A stretch of 64,000 nucleotides of DNA from Hespellia stercorisuis DSM 15480 (GCF_900142165.1 NZ_FQZY01000005.1:62001-126000); one strand, 5' to 3'. Positions 34,510 to 44,905 are shown, counted from the first letter of the stretch. Notes: generated from the sequence alone by a model not told the origin. Program-made: numbers and translations.

Positions 34510-34614
34510 TTCAGTTTCTCCACGGCAGTTTTTTTATTACCAAGGCAGTTCCGCCACAAAAGCTCTCTTTTGTTCATCGGTAACTGCATAAGCACAAAAT
34601 CATTATCTATACGA

Positions 34615-34646
34615 GGAAAAGAAGGGCGAGCTCCCCCGTCCTTCTT
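34615..34646 (-). terminator. probable terminator of rpsO
   Basis: AAGAAGG/CCTTCTT stem (34619-34625, 34640-34646) around a GC-rich loop with partial inner pairing, followed on the minus strand by TTTTCC, 15 bp past the rpsO stop. The T-run is short, so read-through into pnp is likely. Confidence 0.55.
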
Positions 34647-34660
34647 CTTTTCACCTTGTA

Positions 34661-34927
34661 TTATTTACGAATTCCTAAGCGCTCAATTAAAGTACGGTAT
34701 CTTTCGATATCTTTCTTCTTTAAATAAGCAAGTAAACCACGTCTCTGACCTACCATCTTAAGAAGTCCTCTTCTTGAGTGATGATCCTTTGGATTTGCTT
34801 TGAAGTGATCTGTCAATTCATTGATTCTTGCTGTAAGAATTGCGATCTGTACTTCCGGAGAACCTGTGTCTCCTTCTGTTCTTCCATATTCAGCGATAAT
34901 TGCCTGTTTCTTGTCTTTTGCGATCAT
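34661..34927 (-). CDS. rpsO: 30S ribosomal protein S15
   Basis: 88 aa, the normal length. [20 protein letters not shown] and [19 protein letters not shown] are the rRNA-binding signatures of uS15. AAGGAGG precedes ATG 34927. Its leader contains two short hairpins that could serve S15 autocontrol. Confidence 0.98.
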   Translation of the reverse strand: MIAKDKKQAIIAEYGRTEGDTGSPEVQIAILTARINELTDHFKANPKDHHSRRGLLKMVGQRRGLLAYLKKKDIERYRTLIERLGIRK

Positions 34928-34975
34928 GTTTATGATCCTCCTTCTATTTTTCTTTATAAAATCGCCTGATATTAA

Positions 34976-35055
34976 GTAATGGTTGGAGTATCCAATTACC
35001 GAACATCGGCTAAATCATACTTGCATATTATACCACATCTATAATGCTATGTAAA
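34976..35055 (-). promoter_or_regulatory. rpsO promoter and structured leader
   Basis: TTTACA (35050-35055) and extended -10 TGGTATAAT (TATAAT at 35027-35032), 17-bp spacer, minus strand. The leader then forms CCGA/TCGG (34999-35009) and a nested GTAA-TTGGA/TCCAA-TTAC hairpin (34976-34999). S15 represses its own translation through leader RNA in several bacteria, so this is a candidate site; not matched to a known class. Confidence 0.6.
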
Positions 35056-35058
35056 CCT

Positions 35059-36828
35059 CTATTTTTTTGCTTTCTTCTCTTTGCTGTCCTTCTCTCTGCC
35101 ATCTTTGTTTCCTTTGGCTTTGAGCTTCTTTTCTCTGATCGACTGCTCAAGCGGAGTATCCTCCACATCGTCATCGTCGTCATCCGTCAGTTCATTTCCA
35201 GATGGCTCATAAATGGCAAATGCAATGTTGGTCGCGTGATCTGCCACACGTTCCAACCCGGATACCGTGTCCGAGAAAATCATACCGGCCTCCGGTGTAC
35301 AGCGTCCCTTCGTCAGTCTCTTGATGTGGGACTGCTGCAATTTCTTCTCCCGCATATCAATTGCATCCTCCAGTGCGATGATCTCCTGCATATGCTCCTG
35401 ACTTTTCTGCGTGAACAGCTCAATGGCATATTCCAGAGATGTGCTCACCATGACAGTCATGTCTTTTAACTGTTTTACCGCTTTTTCACTGAAATTGATG
35501 TCGTTGTTGATTCTTGATTTTGCTGAGTCTGCCAGATTTTCCGCGTGATCCCCAATTCGCTCGATGTCATTGACCACATGAAAAAGGCCTCCGGTCATCG
35601 CGGCATCCGCAAGGGGCAGCTCCAGTTCATTGATGCGCACCAGATATTTTGTAATCTTCCGGTTCAGAAAATTCACATAAGCCTCCTGCTCGTACACCTG
35701 CTCAATCTTCTCCTGATCCAGCGTACATAAGGCATCCATTCCCAGCTCCAGATTCTCCTTGGCCACCATTGCCATGTGCTCGATTTCATGGATCGCATCG
35801 ATGGTAGCGGTCGTCGGAGTCAGCATCGTGCCTTCTCCGATATATTTCAATTCGTACTGATCCTCTGGAGACGGATCCGTTCCCGGAACCACCACGTAGG
35901 TCAGCTTCACGATCCAGTTCATGAATGGGAACAGCATCACAACCTCAAGCACTTTGATCAGCGTATGGGCATTGGCCACAGCTCTTCCCACATTGCCTCC
36001 CGAGATACGGAGTATGGTATCTGTAATCGGAGTCAGCGCCAGCATCAACACGATAAAGATAACAAAGGAGCCCATGATGTTAAACAGGAAATGAATCCAT
36101 GCCGCTCTCTTTGCATCCTTTTTCCCACCCAGACTGGCTATCAGCGCCGATACACAGGATCCCATGTTGCAGCCGAGAATCAAAAACGGACAGATTGTAA
36201 ATGCCAAAAGTCCCTGATTTGCCATCAAAATGACGATACCTACCGTTGCCGAAGAACTCTGAAGCACAGCTGTAATCGCGAATCCGACGAGTATTGCAAG
36301 CATCGGATTCGTCAGCGAGCGCAGAAGTTCCAGCATATGCGGGGAATCCTTTAGTCCGGACATGGCGTCGCTCATAGTGCTCAGCCCCATAAACAAAATA
36401 CCAAATCCCAGTACCACTCCACCAATCTTACGGATATTGACCTTTTTGCTGAACATCAGCATCACCACTCCGACAATGACAAAAAGCGGTGCGATGTCCG
36501 AGAGATTGAATGCGATCAGCTGCCCGGTGACCGTGGTACCGATATTTGCCCCCAGAATTACGCCTGCCGCCTGCAGAAGCGACATCAGACCGGAGTTTAC
36601 AAAACTGACCACCATAACGGTCGTCGCGCTGGACGACTGCACAATCGCAGTGAACAGAATACCCACAAGCATTCCCACAAACCGATTCTTCGTAAAAAAC
36701 TCAAGAATGGAGCGCATCTTGGCACCTGCCACCTGCTCCAGCCCATCACTCATCAGTTTCATACCAAACAAAAATAATCCAAGTCCGCCAAGTAGCAGAA
36801 AAATAGTTGTAATACCCAACGCATTCAC
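35059..36828 (-). CDS. Na/Pi cotransporter family protein with PhoU domain
   Basis: 589 aa. N-terminal NptA-type transporter with two inverted repeats, each carrying the QSSSATT/QSSSATV signature (AIVQSSSATTVMVVSF near residue 62, AVLQSSSATVGIVIL near 188), about nine helices to residue 330. A C-terminal PhoU-like helical bundle (about 345-540) ends in a highly charged Asp/Lys tail. Likely sodium-driven phosphate uptake or export, by family. It starts with GTG immediately after the ribF stop, so it is translationally coupled to the translation operon. Confidence 0.92.
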   Translation of the reverse strand: MNALGITTIFLLLGGLGLFLFGMKLMSDGLEQVAGAKMRSILEFFTKNRFVGMLVGILFTAIVQSSSATTVMVVSFVNSGLMSLLQAAGVILGANIGTTVTGQLIAFNLSDIAPLFVIVGVVMLMFSKKVNIRKIGGVVLGFGILFMGLSTMSDAMSGLKDSPHMLELLRSLTNPMLAILVGFAITAVLQSSSATVGIVILMANQGLLAFTICPFLILGCNMGSCVSALIASLGGKKDAKRAAWIHFLFNIMGSFVIFIVLMLALTPITDTILRISGGNVGRAVANAHTLIKVLEVVMLFPFMNWIVKLTYVVVPGTDPSPEDQYELKYIGEGTMLTPTTATIDAIHEIEHMAMVAKENLELGMDALCTLDQEKIEQVYEQEAYVNFLNRKITKYLVRINELELPLADAAMTGGLFHVVNDIERIGDHAENLADSAKSRINNDINFSEKAVKQLKDMTVMVSTSLEYAIELFTQKSQEHMQEIIALEDAIDMREKKLQQSHIKRLTKGRCTPEAGMIFSDTVSGLERVADHATNIAFAIYEPSGNELTDDDDDDVEDTPLEQSIREKKLKAKGNKDGREKDSKEKKAKK

Positions 36829-37749
36829 CTATGCTTTCTCAAAATATAGTTTCCCAGATGCAATATCTTTATCCACCTGTTCTTTTAGTTCTTCCACAGA
36901 AGAGAATTTCTTCTCCCCGCGTTCAAATGTAAGAAATTTAATCTCGATTTCCTTTTCGTAAGCTTCCGCATCGTAATCCAGCACATGGACTTCCACCAGA
37001 ACACGGCCATCATTTGTGACCGTCGGCTTCATTCCCACATTACCAATTCCTTTGTACCAGACACCATCAATCTTCACCTTGCAGTTATAGACACCTTTTT
37101 TCGGGAGAAGCTTTTCAATATCAGGCACAATGTTCATGGTCGGGAACCCGAGGGTTCTTCCCAGCTTCTGTCCGTGCTCCACTCTGCCGTATACGGTATA
37201 TGGATATCCCAGAAGCTCATTGGCCAGCTCCAGATCGCCGCCGGCAAGTGTCTCCCTGATATAAGAGCTGCTGATAATACGGTCATCACTTTTCTTTTTT
37301 GTTATCACATCCACATGGTACCCATACTTTTTCGCATAGCGTGAAAGCGTATTGGCATCCCCGCGTTTATCCCGTCCAAAGTGATAATCCGCTCCAATCA
37401 CAATGTACTTTGCATGTAACTTATCCACCAGAATATCTTTGATAAAATCCTCCGGCTCAATTTTTCGAAATTCTTCTGTAAAGGGACACTCAATCAAATA
37501 ATCCACATATTTTTCCATATGCTTCTTCCGTTCCTCATTTGTCATGAGCATTTTTCTCGTGATTCCTTTGTTCAGGAGAAATTGTTTCATATCGAATGCA
37601 AACACAACACTTTTTGTATTCTCGTCGCTATATTTTCTGATCGTTCTGATTAACCGCTGGTGGCCGCGATGCATGCCGTCAAATTTCCCCAGAGTAACCG
37701 CACACGGACCCTGGTAGGTAAAATCAGAAAGCTGTGTAATATACTGCAT
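36829..37749 (-). CDS. ribF: bifunctional riboflavin kinase / FAD synthetase
   Basis: 306 aa. The N-terminal nucleotidyltransferase domain has LGKFDGMHRGHQRLI near residue 19 (HxGH type) and IVIGADYHFGRDKRGD; the C-terminal flavokinase domain has GRTLGFPTMNI near 190. Makes FMN and FAD from riboflavin. I chose ATG 37749; the longer frame uses an upstream TTG within the Shine-Dalgarno. Follows truB, the usual order. Confidence 0.96.
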   Translation of the reverse strand: MQYITQLSDFTYQGPCAVTLGKFDGMHRGHQRLIRTIRKYSDENTKSVVFAFDMKQFLLNKGITRKMLMTNEERKKHMEKYVDYLIECPFTEEFRKIEPEDFIKDILVDKLHAKYIVIGADYHFGRDKRGDANTLSRYAKKYGYHVDVITKKKSDDRIISSSYIRETLAGGDLELANELLGYPYTVYGRVEHGQKLGRTLGFPTMNIVPDIEKLLPKKGVYNCKVKIDGVWYKGIGNVGMKPTVTNDGRVLVEVHVLDYDAEAYEKEIEIKFLTFERGEKKFSSVEELKEQVDKDIASGKLYFEKA

Positions 37750-37772
37750 GTCATTCCCTTTCAATCTAAGCC

Positions 37773-38675
37773 TTACTCTGCCAGAAACATCTTTACAATC
37801 CGGAAAATCTGTCCGCCCTCGTATTGATAAACCGCGACAAATCTCTGTTTATCATCATAGACGCGCACATACTCTCCAACCTGATACACTCCCGCTCCCT
37901 CGATCTCGTTCTGTGAAAACAGATTGCCGTTACATGCCAGAAATGTTCCTCTCTCATTCAGAAAAACTTTTTCATATTCATCAAACATTGCATCGACAGG
38001 AATCAGGATTTCATCCAGAGTCCCATTCTGTTTTCTCTCCTCGATCTGGGCGAGAGTCTCACTGTCTCTCAGGGTAAAGCAGCTCACCTTTGTTCGTTCT
38101 AATTCTTCCATACATCCACCGACACCCAGTGAACCTCCGATGTCGTGAAGCAGCGTCCTGATATAAGTCCCCTTGGAACAGGAGACCACCATTCGGACGC
38201 GCGGCAGCTTCATCTCCAGAATCTGGATATCATAAATCTCAATCCGCCTGGTCTTCCGCTCTACTTCTTTTCCTTCCCGTGCCAGCTCATACAGCTTCTT
38301 CCCATTCACCTTCAGAGCAGAATACATAGGTGGAAGCTGGTCATACGGCCCGATGTATCCCTGTATACAATCCATCACTGCCTGCTCGGTCAACCCCGCA
38401 CAGTCCTTCTCATCCAGAATTGTTCCGGATATATCCTGCGTATCGGTGGTTTTTCCAAGCAGCAGTACGGTCTCATATACCTTGTCTTTGTTGGTCAGCA
38501 TATCACAGAGCTTCGTCGCCTTCCCGAAGCAGACCGGCAGAACGCCGGTGGCATCCGGATCCAGTGTCCCCGTATGGCCAATCTTTTTCTGTCCCACGAT
38601 TCCGCGCAGCTTCGCAACTACGTCATGAGAAGTATAACCTTTTTCTTTGTATACGTTAATCACTCCGTGAATCAT
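37773..38675 (-). CDS. truB: tRNA pseudouridine-55 synthase
   Basis: 300 aa. GVINVYKEKGYTSHDVVAKL at the start and IGHTGTLDPDATGVLPVCFG near residue 35 with the catalytic Asp. ATG 38675 has GGAGGAGAAGG upstream; the 24-residue longer frame has no good start. The C-terminal PUA-like domain is present. Part of the rimP-to-ribF operon. Confidence 0.97.
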   Translation of the reverse strand: MIHGVINVYKEKGYTSHDVVAKLRGIVGQKKIGHTGTLDPDATGVLPVCFGKATKLCDMLTNKDKVYETVLLLGKTTDTQDISGTILDEKDCAGLTEQAVMDCIQGYIGPYDQLPPMYSALKVNGKKLYELAREGKEVERKTRRIEIYDIQILEMKLPRVRMVVSCSKGTYIRTLLHDIGGSLGVGGCMEELERTKVSCFTLRDSETLAQIEERKQNGTLDEILIPVDAMFDEYEKVFLNERGTFLACNGNLFSQNEIEGAGVYQVGEYVRVYDDKQRFVAVYQYEGGQIFRIVKMFLAE

Positions 38676-38700
38676 GCCTTCTCCTCCTGCTCGCTTTATT

Positions 38701-39651
38701 CTACAGCTGCAGTTCAATCTGACGCGTGACATTATTGATAATGTCATGGTACCTTCCGCTCAACGTGAACCCGGCAGCACGCTTGTGGCCTCCGCCGCCA
38801 AAGTACTGCGCAATCACACTGACATCCACCGCTCCATTGGAGCGCAGGCTCACCTTGAACTCCTGAGTATCTGTCTCGTATAAGAACATCGCCACATCCA
38901 CGCCCTTGGTGCTGCGCAGCTGGCTTACAATTCCATCTAAATCCTTGGCCGTTGCATTGTAAAATTCCAATTCTTTCTTCGTCACTACCGATACGATGCA
39001 GCGCTTGTCGAGCAGCAGCATACTCTCCAGCAGTGCTCTCCCGAGAATCTGGTTCTGCACATACGTCTTCTCATAGTATGTCTTATCTATGATGTCGTTG
39101 GCGTCAATTCCCGTTCTCAGCAGCTGCGCCGCCGCCTCCATGGTAGAAGGCTTCGTGCAGGAATATAAAAAAACGCCGGTATCGTGTGCAATCCCCACAT
39201 ACAATGCCTCTGCGATTTCTTTCGTAATCTTTTCCGGATCAATCAGGTTGTAGATCAGCTCTGATGTAGAACTCGCATCCGGCACGATGTAATTGTGCGC
39301 CGCAAATGCCTGATTGCTGATATGATGGTCTACGCAGAGTGTATCGCCTGCGGAAGAAAACAGCGGCCCGGAAAATCCAAGCCTTCCAATATCTCCACAA
39401 TCCAGACAGATAAACAGGTCGTAGACCTGCTCCGGATCAATCTCATGTCGAATCTCTTTTGTCGCCTCTATGAAACGGAGCGGATCCGGGATATCCTCCA
39501 GATATACATCTACGTTAATCTCCGGGCAGTTATCCTTCAGATACTGAAAAAGCCCCATACACGAGCCGACACAGTCACCGTCCGGGCGGACATGTCCGCC
39601 GATGGCCACACTGCGCTTTCCCTGTATAACTTCCTGTAACAATTGTCTCAT
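38701..39651 (-). CDS. nrnA: DHH/DHHA1 phosphoesterase, NrnA-like nanoRNase
   Basis: 316 aa. DHH domain motifs GHVRPDGDCVGS near residue 20, CLDCGDIGRLG near 90 and VDHHISNQAF near 115; DHHA1 domain with FGGGGHKRAAGF near 290. NrnA degrades 2-5 nt RNA and pAp. ATG shares one base with the rbfA stop (TAATG). Place between rbfA and truB is conserved in Firmicutes. Confidence 0.94.
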   Translation of the reverse strand: MRQLLQEVIQGKRSVAIGGHVRPDGDCVGSCMGLFQYLKDNCPEINVDVYLEDIPDPLRFIEATKEIRHEIDPEQVYDLFICLDCGDIGRLGFSGPLFSSAGDTLCVDHHISNQAFAAHNYIVPDASSTSELIYNLIDPEKITKEIAEALYVGIAHDTGVFLYSCTKPSTMEAAAQLLRTGIDANDIIDKTYYEKTYVQNQILGRALLESMLLLDKRCIVSVVTKKELEFYNATAKDLDGIVSQLRSTKGVDVAMFLYETDTQEFKVSLRSNGAVDVSVIAQYFGGGGHKRAAGFTLSGRYHDIINNVTRQIELQL

Positions 39652-40007
39652 TATCTTTCTCCGTTTACTTCGTCAATCATTTTTGACATGTTTACACCAT
39701 ACTCGATGGACTGATCCAGAATGAACCGGATCTCAGGAGTATTTCTGAGGTTTAAAGTTCGCGCAAGCTCGCGGCGGATATACCCCTCCGCGCTCTGCAG
39801 ACCCTTTAATGTGTCCGCCTGAGCCTTTTCATCTCCCAGCACGCTGATATATGCCTTGCAGGTCTTCAGATCCGGTGCCACCTCCGCCGCAACGACGGAA
39901 GTAAAAGGTGCCACCCTTGGATCTTTGATTCCCGCACGCAGGATGTTGCTCAGTTCATGCTGAACTTCCGTGCTCACCCGCGTGTTTTTGATACTGTTTT
40001 TTCTCAT
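39651..40007 (-). CDS. rbfA: ribosome-binding factor A
   Basis: 118 aa KH-fold protein for 16S 5'-end maturation. TRVSTEVQHELSNILRAGIK and DPRVAPFTSVVAAEVAPDLK are typical. 5 bp after infB. Confidence 0.96.
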   Translation of the reverse strand: MRKNSIKNTRVSTEVQHELSNILRAGIKDPRVAPFTSVVAAEVAPDLKTCKAYISVLGDEKAQADTLKGLQSAEGYIRRELARTLNLRNTPEIRFILDQSIEYGVNMSKMIDEVNGER

Positions 40008-40012
40008 TCTAT

Positions 40013-43000
40013 TTATTTCCTTTCAACTTCAACCATCTTGTAAGCCTCCACGAGGTCTTCTTCTTTTACGTCATTGAAGTTTTCAAATACAAATCCACAC
40101 TCATATCCGGCTTTGACTTCCTTCACATCATCCTTGAAACGTTTCAGTGAAGCGAGCGGGCCATCGAATATCACAATGCCATCTCTTGTCACGCGGACTG
40201 AACAGCCTCTCTCGAACAGACCATCCAGTACATAAGAACCGGCAATGGTTCCGACTCCGGACGCTTTGAACGTCTGGCGTACCTCTGCATGACCGATGAC
40301 CTTCTCCTCGAAGATCGGATCCAGCATTCCCTTCATGGCTGCCTCTACATCCTCAATTGCCTGGTAAATGACACGGTACAGTCTCAGGTCAACGCCCTCT
40401 CTGTCTGCCGTCTCCTTCGCCGTCGCATCCGGACGCACGTTAAATCCGATGATGATCGCGTTTGACGCAGATGCCAGAATGACATCGGATTCGTTGATAG
40501 CTCCGACACCACCGTGAATGATCTTGATGACTACTTCGTCGTTGGACAGCTTCAGAAGACTCTGCTTGATTGCCTCCACAGAACCCTGAACGTCTGCTTT
40601 GATGACGATGCCAAGCTCCTTTAAGTTCCCCTCCTGAATCTGTGTAAACAGGTCATCCAGAGACATGTTCTTTGACTTCGTGTCTGCAAGCATATTCACT
40701 CTTCCCTGAGAGATAAATGTCTCAGCAAAGCTTCTTGCCTCTTTCTCATTCTCACAGCCAACAAATACTTCTCCGGCATTCGGTACGTCATTCAGACCGA
40801 GAATCTCAACCGGCATAGATGGGCCTGCGGTCTTCACGCGTCTGCCCTTGTCGTCCATCATGGCTCTCACACGTCCGTGTGAGGAACCTGCCGCGATGGA
40901 ATCGCCGACATGCAGTGTACCCTTTTGCACAAGTACCGTTGCCACGGCGCCTTTTCCCTTATCCAGCTCCGCCTCGATGACAAGACCTCTCGCATTACGC
41001 TCCGGGTTCGCCTTCAGTTCCATTACCTCTGCTGTCAGAAGGATCATCTCAAGCAGTTCCGGGATACCCTCTTTTGTATGTGCGGATACCGGAACAAAGA
41101 TGGTGCTGCCGCCCCAGTCCTCCGGAATCAGTTCGTATTCTGTCAATTCCTGTTTTACTCGCTCCACATTGGCACTCGGCTTATCAACCTTATTGATTGC
41201 CACCACGATCTCGATTTCCGCCGCTTTCGCATGGTTGATTGCCTCGATGGTCTGCGGCATTACACCGTCGTCTGCTGCGACAACAAGAATCGCGATATCC
41301 GTTGAGTTTGCACCACGCATACGCATTGCGGTAAATGCCTCATGTCCCGGTGTGTCGAGGAAAGTAATCTTCTCGCCGTTCACTTCCACAACCGATGCAC
41401 CAATATGCTGTGTAATTCCACCGGCCTCACGGTCGATGACATTGCTGTCGCGAATTGCATCCAGAAGGGAAGTTTTACCGTGGTCAACGTGACCCATCAC
41501 GCAGACTACCGGAGGACGTTTCACCATAGCTTCGGTGTCCTCTTCCTCCTCTTTCAGAAGTTCCTCGATCACATCGACAACCACCTCATGCTCACAGAGT
41601 ACCTCGTACTCCAGTGCAATTTCCTCGGCTGTCTCGTAGTCGATCTCCTGGTTCAATGTCACCACTTTTCCCGCCAGGAACAGCTTCTTGACAATGGTAG
41701 ATGGAACAATCTTCATCTTATCTGCCAGTTCCTTGATTGTAAGTGTCTCTGGAAGAATGATCTGTTTGATTACTTCTTCCTTCTTCTCAGGTGCCTTCGG
41801 CTGCGGCTTCTGCACCGTATTTGTATTGTTTGGCTTCTTGCCCTTGCGGCCTTTTCCACCGAAATCATTGTCTCTGTAATCTTTTTTCTTGTAGTCTTTT
41901 TCTTTGTCTTTCGTTTTGTTGCGCTGTGGCTTCTGCTCGCCGATCACTGCTGCAACAGTACTTCTCTCGTCACGTTTTTCATCACGTCTTCCCCCTTGGC
42001 TGTTGCCCGGACGATTTCCCTGATAATTATTGTTCGGACGATTCCCCTGGTAGTTGTTATTCGGGCGGTTTCCCTGATAGTTGCCACTCGGACGGCCTTC
42101 CTGATTTCCTCCCGGACGATTTCCCTGATAGTTGCTGTTCGGGCGGTTCCCCTGGTAGTTATTGTTTGGACGGTTTCCCTGATAATTGCTGCTTGGACGC
42201 CCCTCCTGATTTCCTCCCGGACGATTTCCCTGGTAATTGTTGTTCGGGCGGTTTCCCTGGTAATTGCTGTTCGGGCGGTTCCCCTGATAATTATTGTTTG
42301 GACGGTTTCCCTGATAGTTGCTGCTCGGACGGCCTTCCTGATTTTCTCCGGAACGATTTCCCTGATAGTTACTATTCGGACGATTCCCCTGATAGTTGCT
42401 GCTTGGACGGTTTCCCTGATAATTACTTGAATGTCCTTCCTGATTTCCTCCGGAACGGTTTCCCTGGTAGTTATTATTCGGACGGTTTCCCTGATAGTTG
42501 CTGCTTGGGCGGTTCCCCTGATAATTGCTTGAATGCCCTTCCTGGTTTCCTCCGGATGTCCGCTGTCCCTGGCCTGCCGGTCTCTGTCCCTGGCTGGCTG
42601 CCGGACGGTTCTGTCCTTCTGCCGGGCGCTGTCCCTGCGCGGTTCCCGCTGTTCTTGTATTCTGTCCACCGGCTGACTGTCCTGCCGGTCTGTTATTCTG
42701 TACTCTGTTTCCGTTCTTTGAATTCTGCGGGCGGAAGACCTGCACGATATGCTTCTTTTTCGGCGCCTCGTCTGATTTTGTTCCCTCTGCATTCGTCGCT
42801 TCTGTTTTCGTCGCTTCTGTTTTCGGTGCTTCTGCCTTTGGTGCTTCTGCCTTCGGTGCCACGCTCTTTGGTGCCTCGGTTCTCGGTGCGTCCGCTGATT
42901 TTCTCACCGGTTTAGCGGAAACACTGCCTTTTACTCTCGCAACGTCTTCGTCTGTGATCGTACTCATGTGACTCTTCACTTCTATATTCTGTTTTGCCAG

Positions 43001-43069
43001 AATCGTAAGCAGTTCTTTATTATCCATCTTCAGTTCTTTCGCTAATTCATGTACTCTCATTTTTGTCAT
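40013..43069 (-). CDS. infB: translation initiation factor IF-2 with expanded low-complexity region
   Basis: About 1,018 aa. IF-2 N-terminal helix domain ([20 protein letters not shown]), Lys/Ala/Pro/Glu repeats (about 70-110), then a large Asn/Gln/Gly/Tyr/Arg region (about 130-375) with 16 YQGNR units. From about residue 435 a second IF2_N domain and the GTPase: [41 protein letters not shown]; then domains II-IV. Delivers fMet-tRNA to the 30S subunit. I place the start at ATG 43069, 11 bp from AGGAGG. The repeat expansion is unusual. Confidence 0.97.
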   Translation of the reverse strand: MTKMRVHELAKELKMDNKELLTILAKQNIEVKSHMSTITDEDVARVKGSVSAKPVRKSADAPRTEAPKSVAPKAEAPKAEAPKTEATKTEATNAEGTKSDEAPKKKHIVQVFRPQNSKNGNRVQNNRPAGQSAGGQNTRTAGTAQGQRPAEGQNRPAASQGQRPAGQGQRTSGGNQEGHSSNYQGNRPSSNYQGNRPNNNYQGNRSGGNQEGHSSNYQGNRPSSNYQGNRPNSNYQGNRSGENQEGRPSSNYQGNRPNNNYQGNRPNSNYQGNRPNNNYQGNRPGGNQEGRPSSNYQGNRPNNNYQGNRPNSNYQGNRPGGNQEGRPSGNYQGNRPNNNYQGNRPNNNYQGNRPGNSQGGRRDEKRDERSTVAAVIGEQKPQRNKTKDKEKDYKKKDYRDNDFGGKGRKGKKPNNTNTVQKPQPKAPEKKEEVIKQIILPETLTIKELADKMKIVPSTIVKKLFLAGKVVTLNQEIDYETAEEIALEYEVLCEHEVVVDVIEELLKEEEEDTEAMVKRPPVVCVMGHVDHGKTSLLDAIRDSNVIDREAGGITQHIGASVVEVNGEKITFLDTPGHEAFTAMRMRGANSTDIAILVVAADDGVMPQTIEAINHAKAAEIEIVVAINKVDKPSANVERVKQELTEYELIPEDWGGSTIFVPVSAHTKEGIPELLEMILLTAEVMELKANPERNARGLVIEAELDKGKGAVATVLVQKGTLHVGDSIAAGSSHGRVRAMMDDKGRRVKTAGPSMPVEILGLNDVPNAGEVFVGCENEKEARSFAETFISQGRVNMLADTKSKNMSLDDLFTQIQEGNLKELGIVIKADVQGSVEAIKQSLLKLSNDEVVIKIIHGGVGAINESDVILASASNAIIIGFNVRPDATAKETADREGVDLRLYRVIYQAIEDVEAAMKGMLDPIFEEKVIGHAEVRQTFKASGVGTIAGSYVLDGLFERGCSVRVTRDGIVIFDGPLASLKRFKDDVKEVKAGYECGFVFENFNDVKEEDLVEAYKMVEVERK
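42003..42544. repeat. tandem 27-bp repeats within infB
   Basis: About 540 bp of imperfect 27-bp units encode (S/N)(S/N)NYQGNRP sixteen times, grouped by GGNQEG(R/H) separators into longer blocks of three to four units. Synonymous differences between units indicate age rather than very recent duplication. Confidence 0.9.
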
Positions 43070-43102
43070 ACTTAACACAACCTCCTGTTCCCATGCAATC
43101 TT

Positions 43103-43429
43103 CTAATCTGCCAGGGATTCCCTTTCTGTCTCCAAATGCTTCCTGATTCCTTTTGCAAATCCTTCATCCAGGACCGCAAGTGTCGCCCGGAATTCTTTTC
43201 CCATCGCATGCCCCAAAGTATCTTTATCACTGTAAAAATATATTGGAACCTTATAGAAATCACACATGTTATTAAATTTCTTCTTTGTATTATCTGATGC
43301 GTCATCCGCAACGATCACAAGCACCGCTCTGCCGGTCTTTACTTCCTTCTCGGTCGCAAATTCCCCACTGACGGTCTTGCCTGCCTTCGTCGCCAGACTG
43401 ATCATCGAAAGTGCCTTACTCTGCCTCAA
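43103..43429 (-). CDS. ylxQ: YlxQ, L7Ae-family RNA-binding protein
   Basis: 108 aa of the L7Ae/L30e fold: SMISLATKAGKTVSGEFATE near the start and VLVIVADDASDNTKKKFNNM. Members bind kink-turn RNA. I set the start at TTG 43429: AAGGAG lies 10 bp upstream and the protein length then fits the family; the start overlaps ylxR by 14 bp. The longer frame to 43600 is an artefact of overlap. Position between ylxR and infB is conserved. Confidence 0.88.
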   Translation of the reverse strand: MRQSKALSMISLATKAGKTVSGEFATEKEVKTGRAVLVIVADDASDNTKKKFNNMCDFYKVPIYFYSDKDTLGHAMGKEFRATLAVLDEGFAKGIRKHLETERESLAD

Positions 43430-43694
43430 ATTTTCCCATCTCCTTCTGCAGCGTCTCGTAAACTTCGGAGGGAATTGCCTGCTTGAAAGAGCGTTCCAGC
43501 CCTTTCTGCCGAATTGCTTTTTCCAGACATTCTTTTGAAAAACAAAGATAAGCTCCCCGGCCGTTCTTCTTTCCGGTCGTATCCAATACAAACTCATCAT
43601 CGGATGTCTTCAGCACACGCATCATCGTATTTTTACTTTTCATCTCACCGCATCCCACGCATCTTCGCATTGGGATCTTCTTATTACTGCTCAA
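43416..43694 (-). CDS. ylxR: YlxR (RnpM-type) RNA-binding protein
   Basis: 92 aa. RRCVGCGEMKSKNTMMRVLK is the family signature, followed by GRGAYLCFSKECLEKAI. Bacillus YlxR was reported to modulate RNase P and transcription. Follows nusA, overlaps ylxQ. Confidence 0.93.
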   Translation of the reverse strand: MSSNKKIPMRRCVGCGEMKSKNTMMRVLKTSDDEFVLDTTGKKNGRGAYLCFSKECLEKAIRQKGLERSFKQAIPSEVYETLQKEMGKFEAE

Positions 43695-43726
43695 ACTCTA
43701 TCACCTCATATCAGAGTAGATATTCT

Positions 43727-44905
43727 CTATTCTTCCACATCCATCTCTACATCGTCCAGCATCTCTTCTGTACCCGGCTCTGCATCATCCAGTGTCTCTT
43801 CCACATCCACATCGTACTCGTCTTCCATCATCGCCATCTGCTCAAGATAGTCCTCTGGAAGTTCCCCGGACTCTACCGCCTGCGTCTCGCTCTTAATGTC
43901 AATCTTGTATCCAGTCAGCCTTGCCGCCAGTCTCGCATTCTGACCTTCCTTACCGATGGCCAGTGACAGCTGGTAATCCGGTACGATGACGCTCGCCATC
44001 TTCTCATCCGGATCGGCCGCAACGGAGATGACCTTTGCCGGACTCAGTGCATTTTCAATCAGAAGGGCCGGATTGTCGCTCCAGTTGATGATGTCGATCT
44101 TCTCACCGCGCAGCTCATTGACAATGGCATTGACTCTGGCACCGTTCATGCCGACACACGCCCCCACCGGATCCACATTCTCGTCGTTGGACCATACAGC
44201 AATCTTGGTACGGGAACCTGCCTCTCTGGAAATGCTCTTGATCTCCACCGTTCCGTCCTTCACCTCGGCAACTTCCGATTCAAAGAGACGCTTTACAAGT
44301 TCCGGATGTGTACGGGAAACCAGGATCTTCGGTCCCTTCGGTGTATTCTTGACTTCCACAACATACAGCTTGATACGCTCAGTCGGCTGGAAGGTCTCCC
44401 CCTTCACCTGCTCGTTCTCTGTGAGCATGGCGTCCGCCTTACCGAGGTTGATGCTGATATTTTTGCCAACATAGCGCTGCACGATACCGGTAACAATATC
44501 TTTCTCTTTTTCAAAATACTGATCGTACACCACTTTTCTTTCTTCCTCACGGATCTTCTGGAGAATCAGGTTCTTGGCGTTCTGGGTTGCGATACGGCCA
44601 AAGGATTTTGATTCCACCGGAATCTGTGCCACGTCGCCGATTTTCAATCTGGAGTCCAGTTCCTGTGCATCTTCCTCGCTGATTTCAATCGCAGGATCAA
44701 ACACTTCCTCCACAACCTCTTTTTCCGCAATCACTGAATAATCACAGGTCTCTCTGTCCATGATGACTTTGATGTTATCGGATGTTCCGAAGTGGTTCTT
44801 GCAGGCGTTGATCAATGAATTCTCGATCGCATCCATCATGGTGTCCTTGCTGATATTCTTTTCCTCTTCCAGAATATTCAATGCTTCTAATAACTCTGTG
44901 TTCAT
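43727..44905 (-). CDS. nusA: transcription factor NusA
   Basis: 392 aa. N-terminal RNA polymerase-binding domain (1-125), S1 domain (about 130-200, VTGIVQRYVGKNISINLGKA), KH1 and KH2 (about 230-345, SVDPVGACVGMNGARVNAI-like DPVGACVGMNGARVNAIV and LAIGKEGQNARLAARLTG). Ends in an acidic tail rich in Glu and Asp instead of the E. coli C-terminal repeats. Controls pausing and termination. Confidence 0.97.
   Translation of the reverse strand: MNTELLEALNILEEEKNISKDTMMDAIENSLINACKNHFGTSDNIKVIMDRETCDYSVIAEKEVVEEVFDPAIEISEEDAQELDSRLKIGDVAQIPVESKSFGRIATQNAKNLILQKIREEERKVVYDQYFEKEKDIVTGIVQRYVGKNISINLGKADAMLTENEQVKGETFQPTERIKLYVVEVKNTPKGPKILVSRTHPELVKRLFESEVAEVKDGTVEIKSISREAGSRTKIAVWSNDENVDPVGACVGMNGARVNAIVNELRGEKIDIINWSDNPALLIENALSPAKVISVAADPDEKMASVIVPDYQLSLAIGKEGQNARLAARLTGYKIDIKSETQAVESGELPEDYLEQMAMMEDEYDVDVEETLDDAEPGTEEMLDDVEMDVEE

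Noticed and set aside
42003-42544. CRISPR-like array
   Set aside because: The 27-bp units are codons of IF-2 in one long open frame; there are no unique spacers.
41342-42915. Long hydrophobic plus-strand frames opposite infB
   Set aside because: They arise from the antisense of the repetitive NYQGNRP codons and have no start signals or family features.
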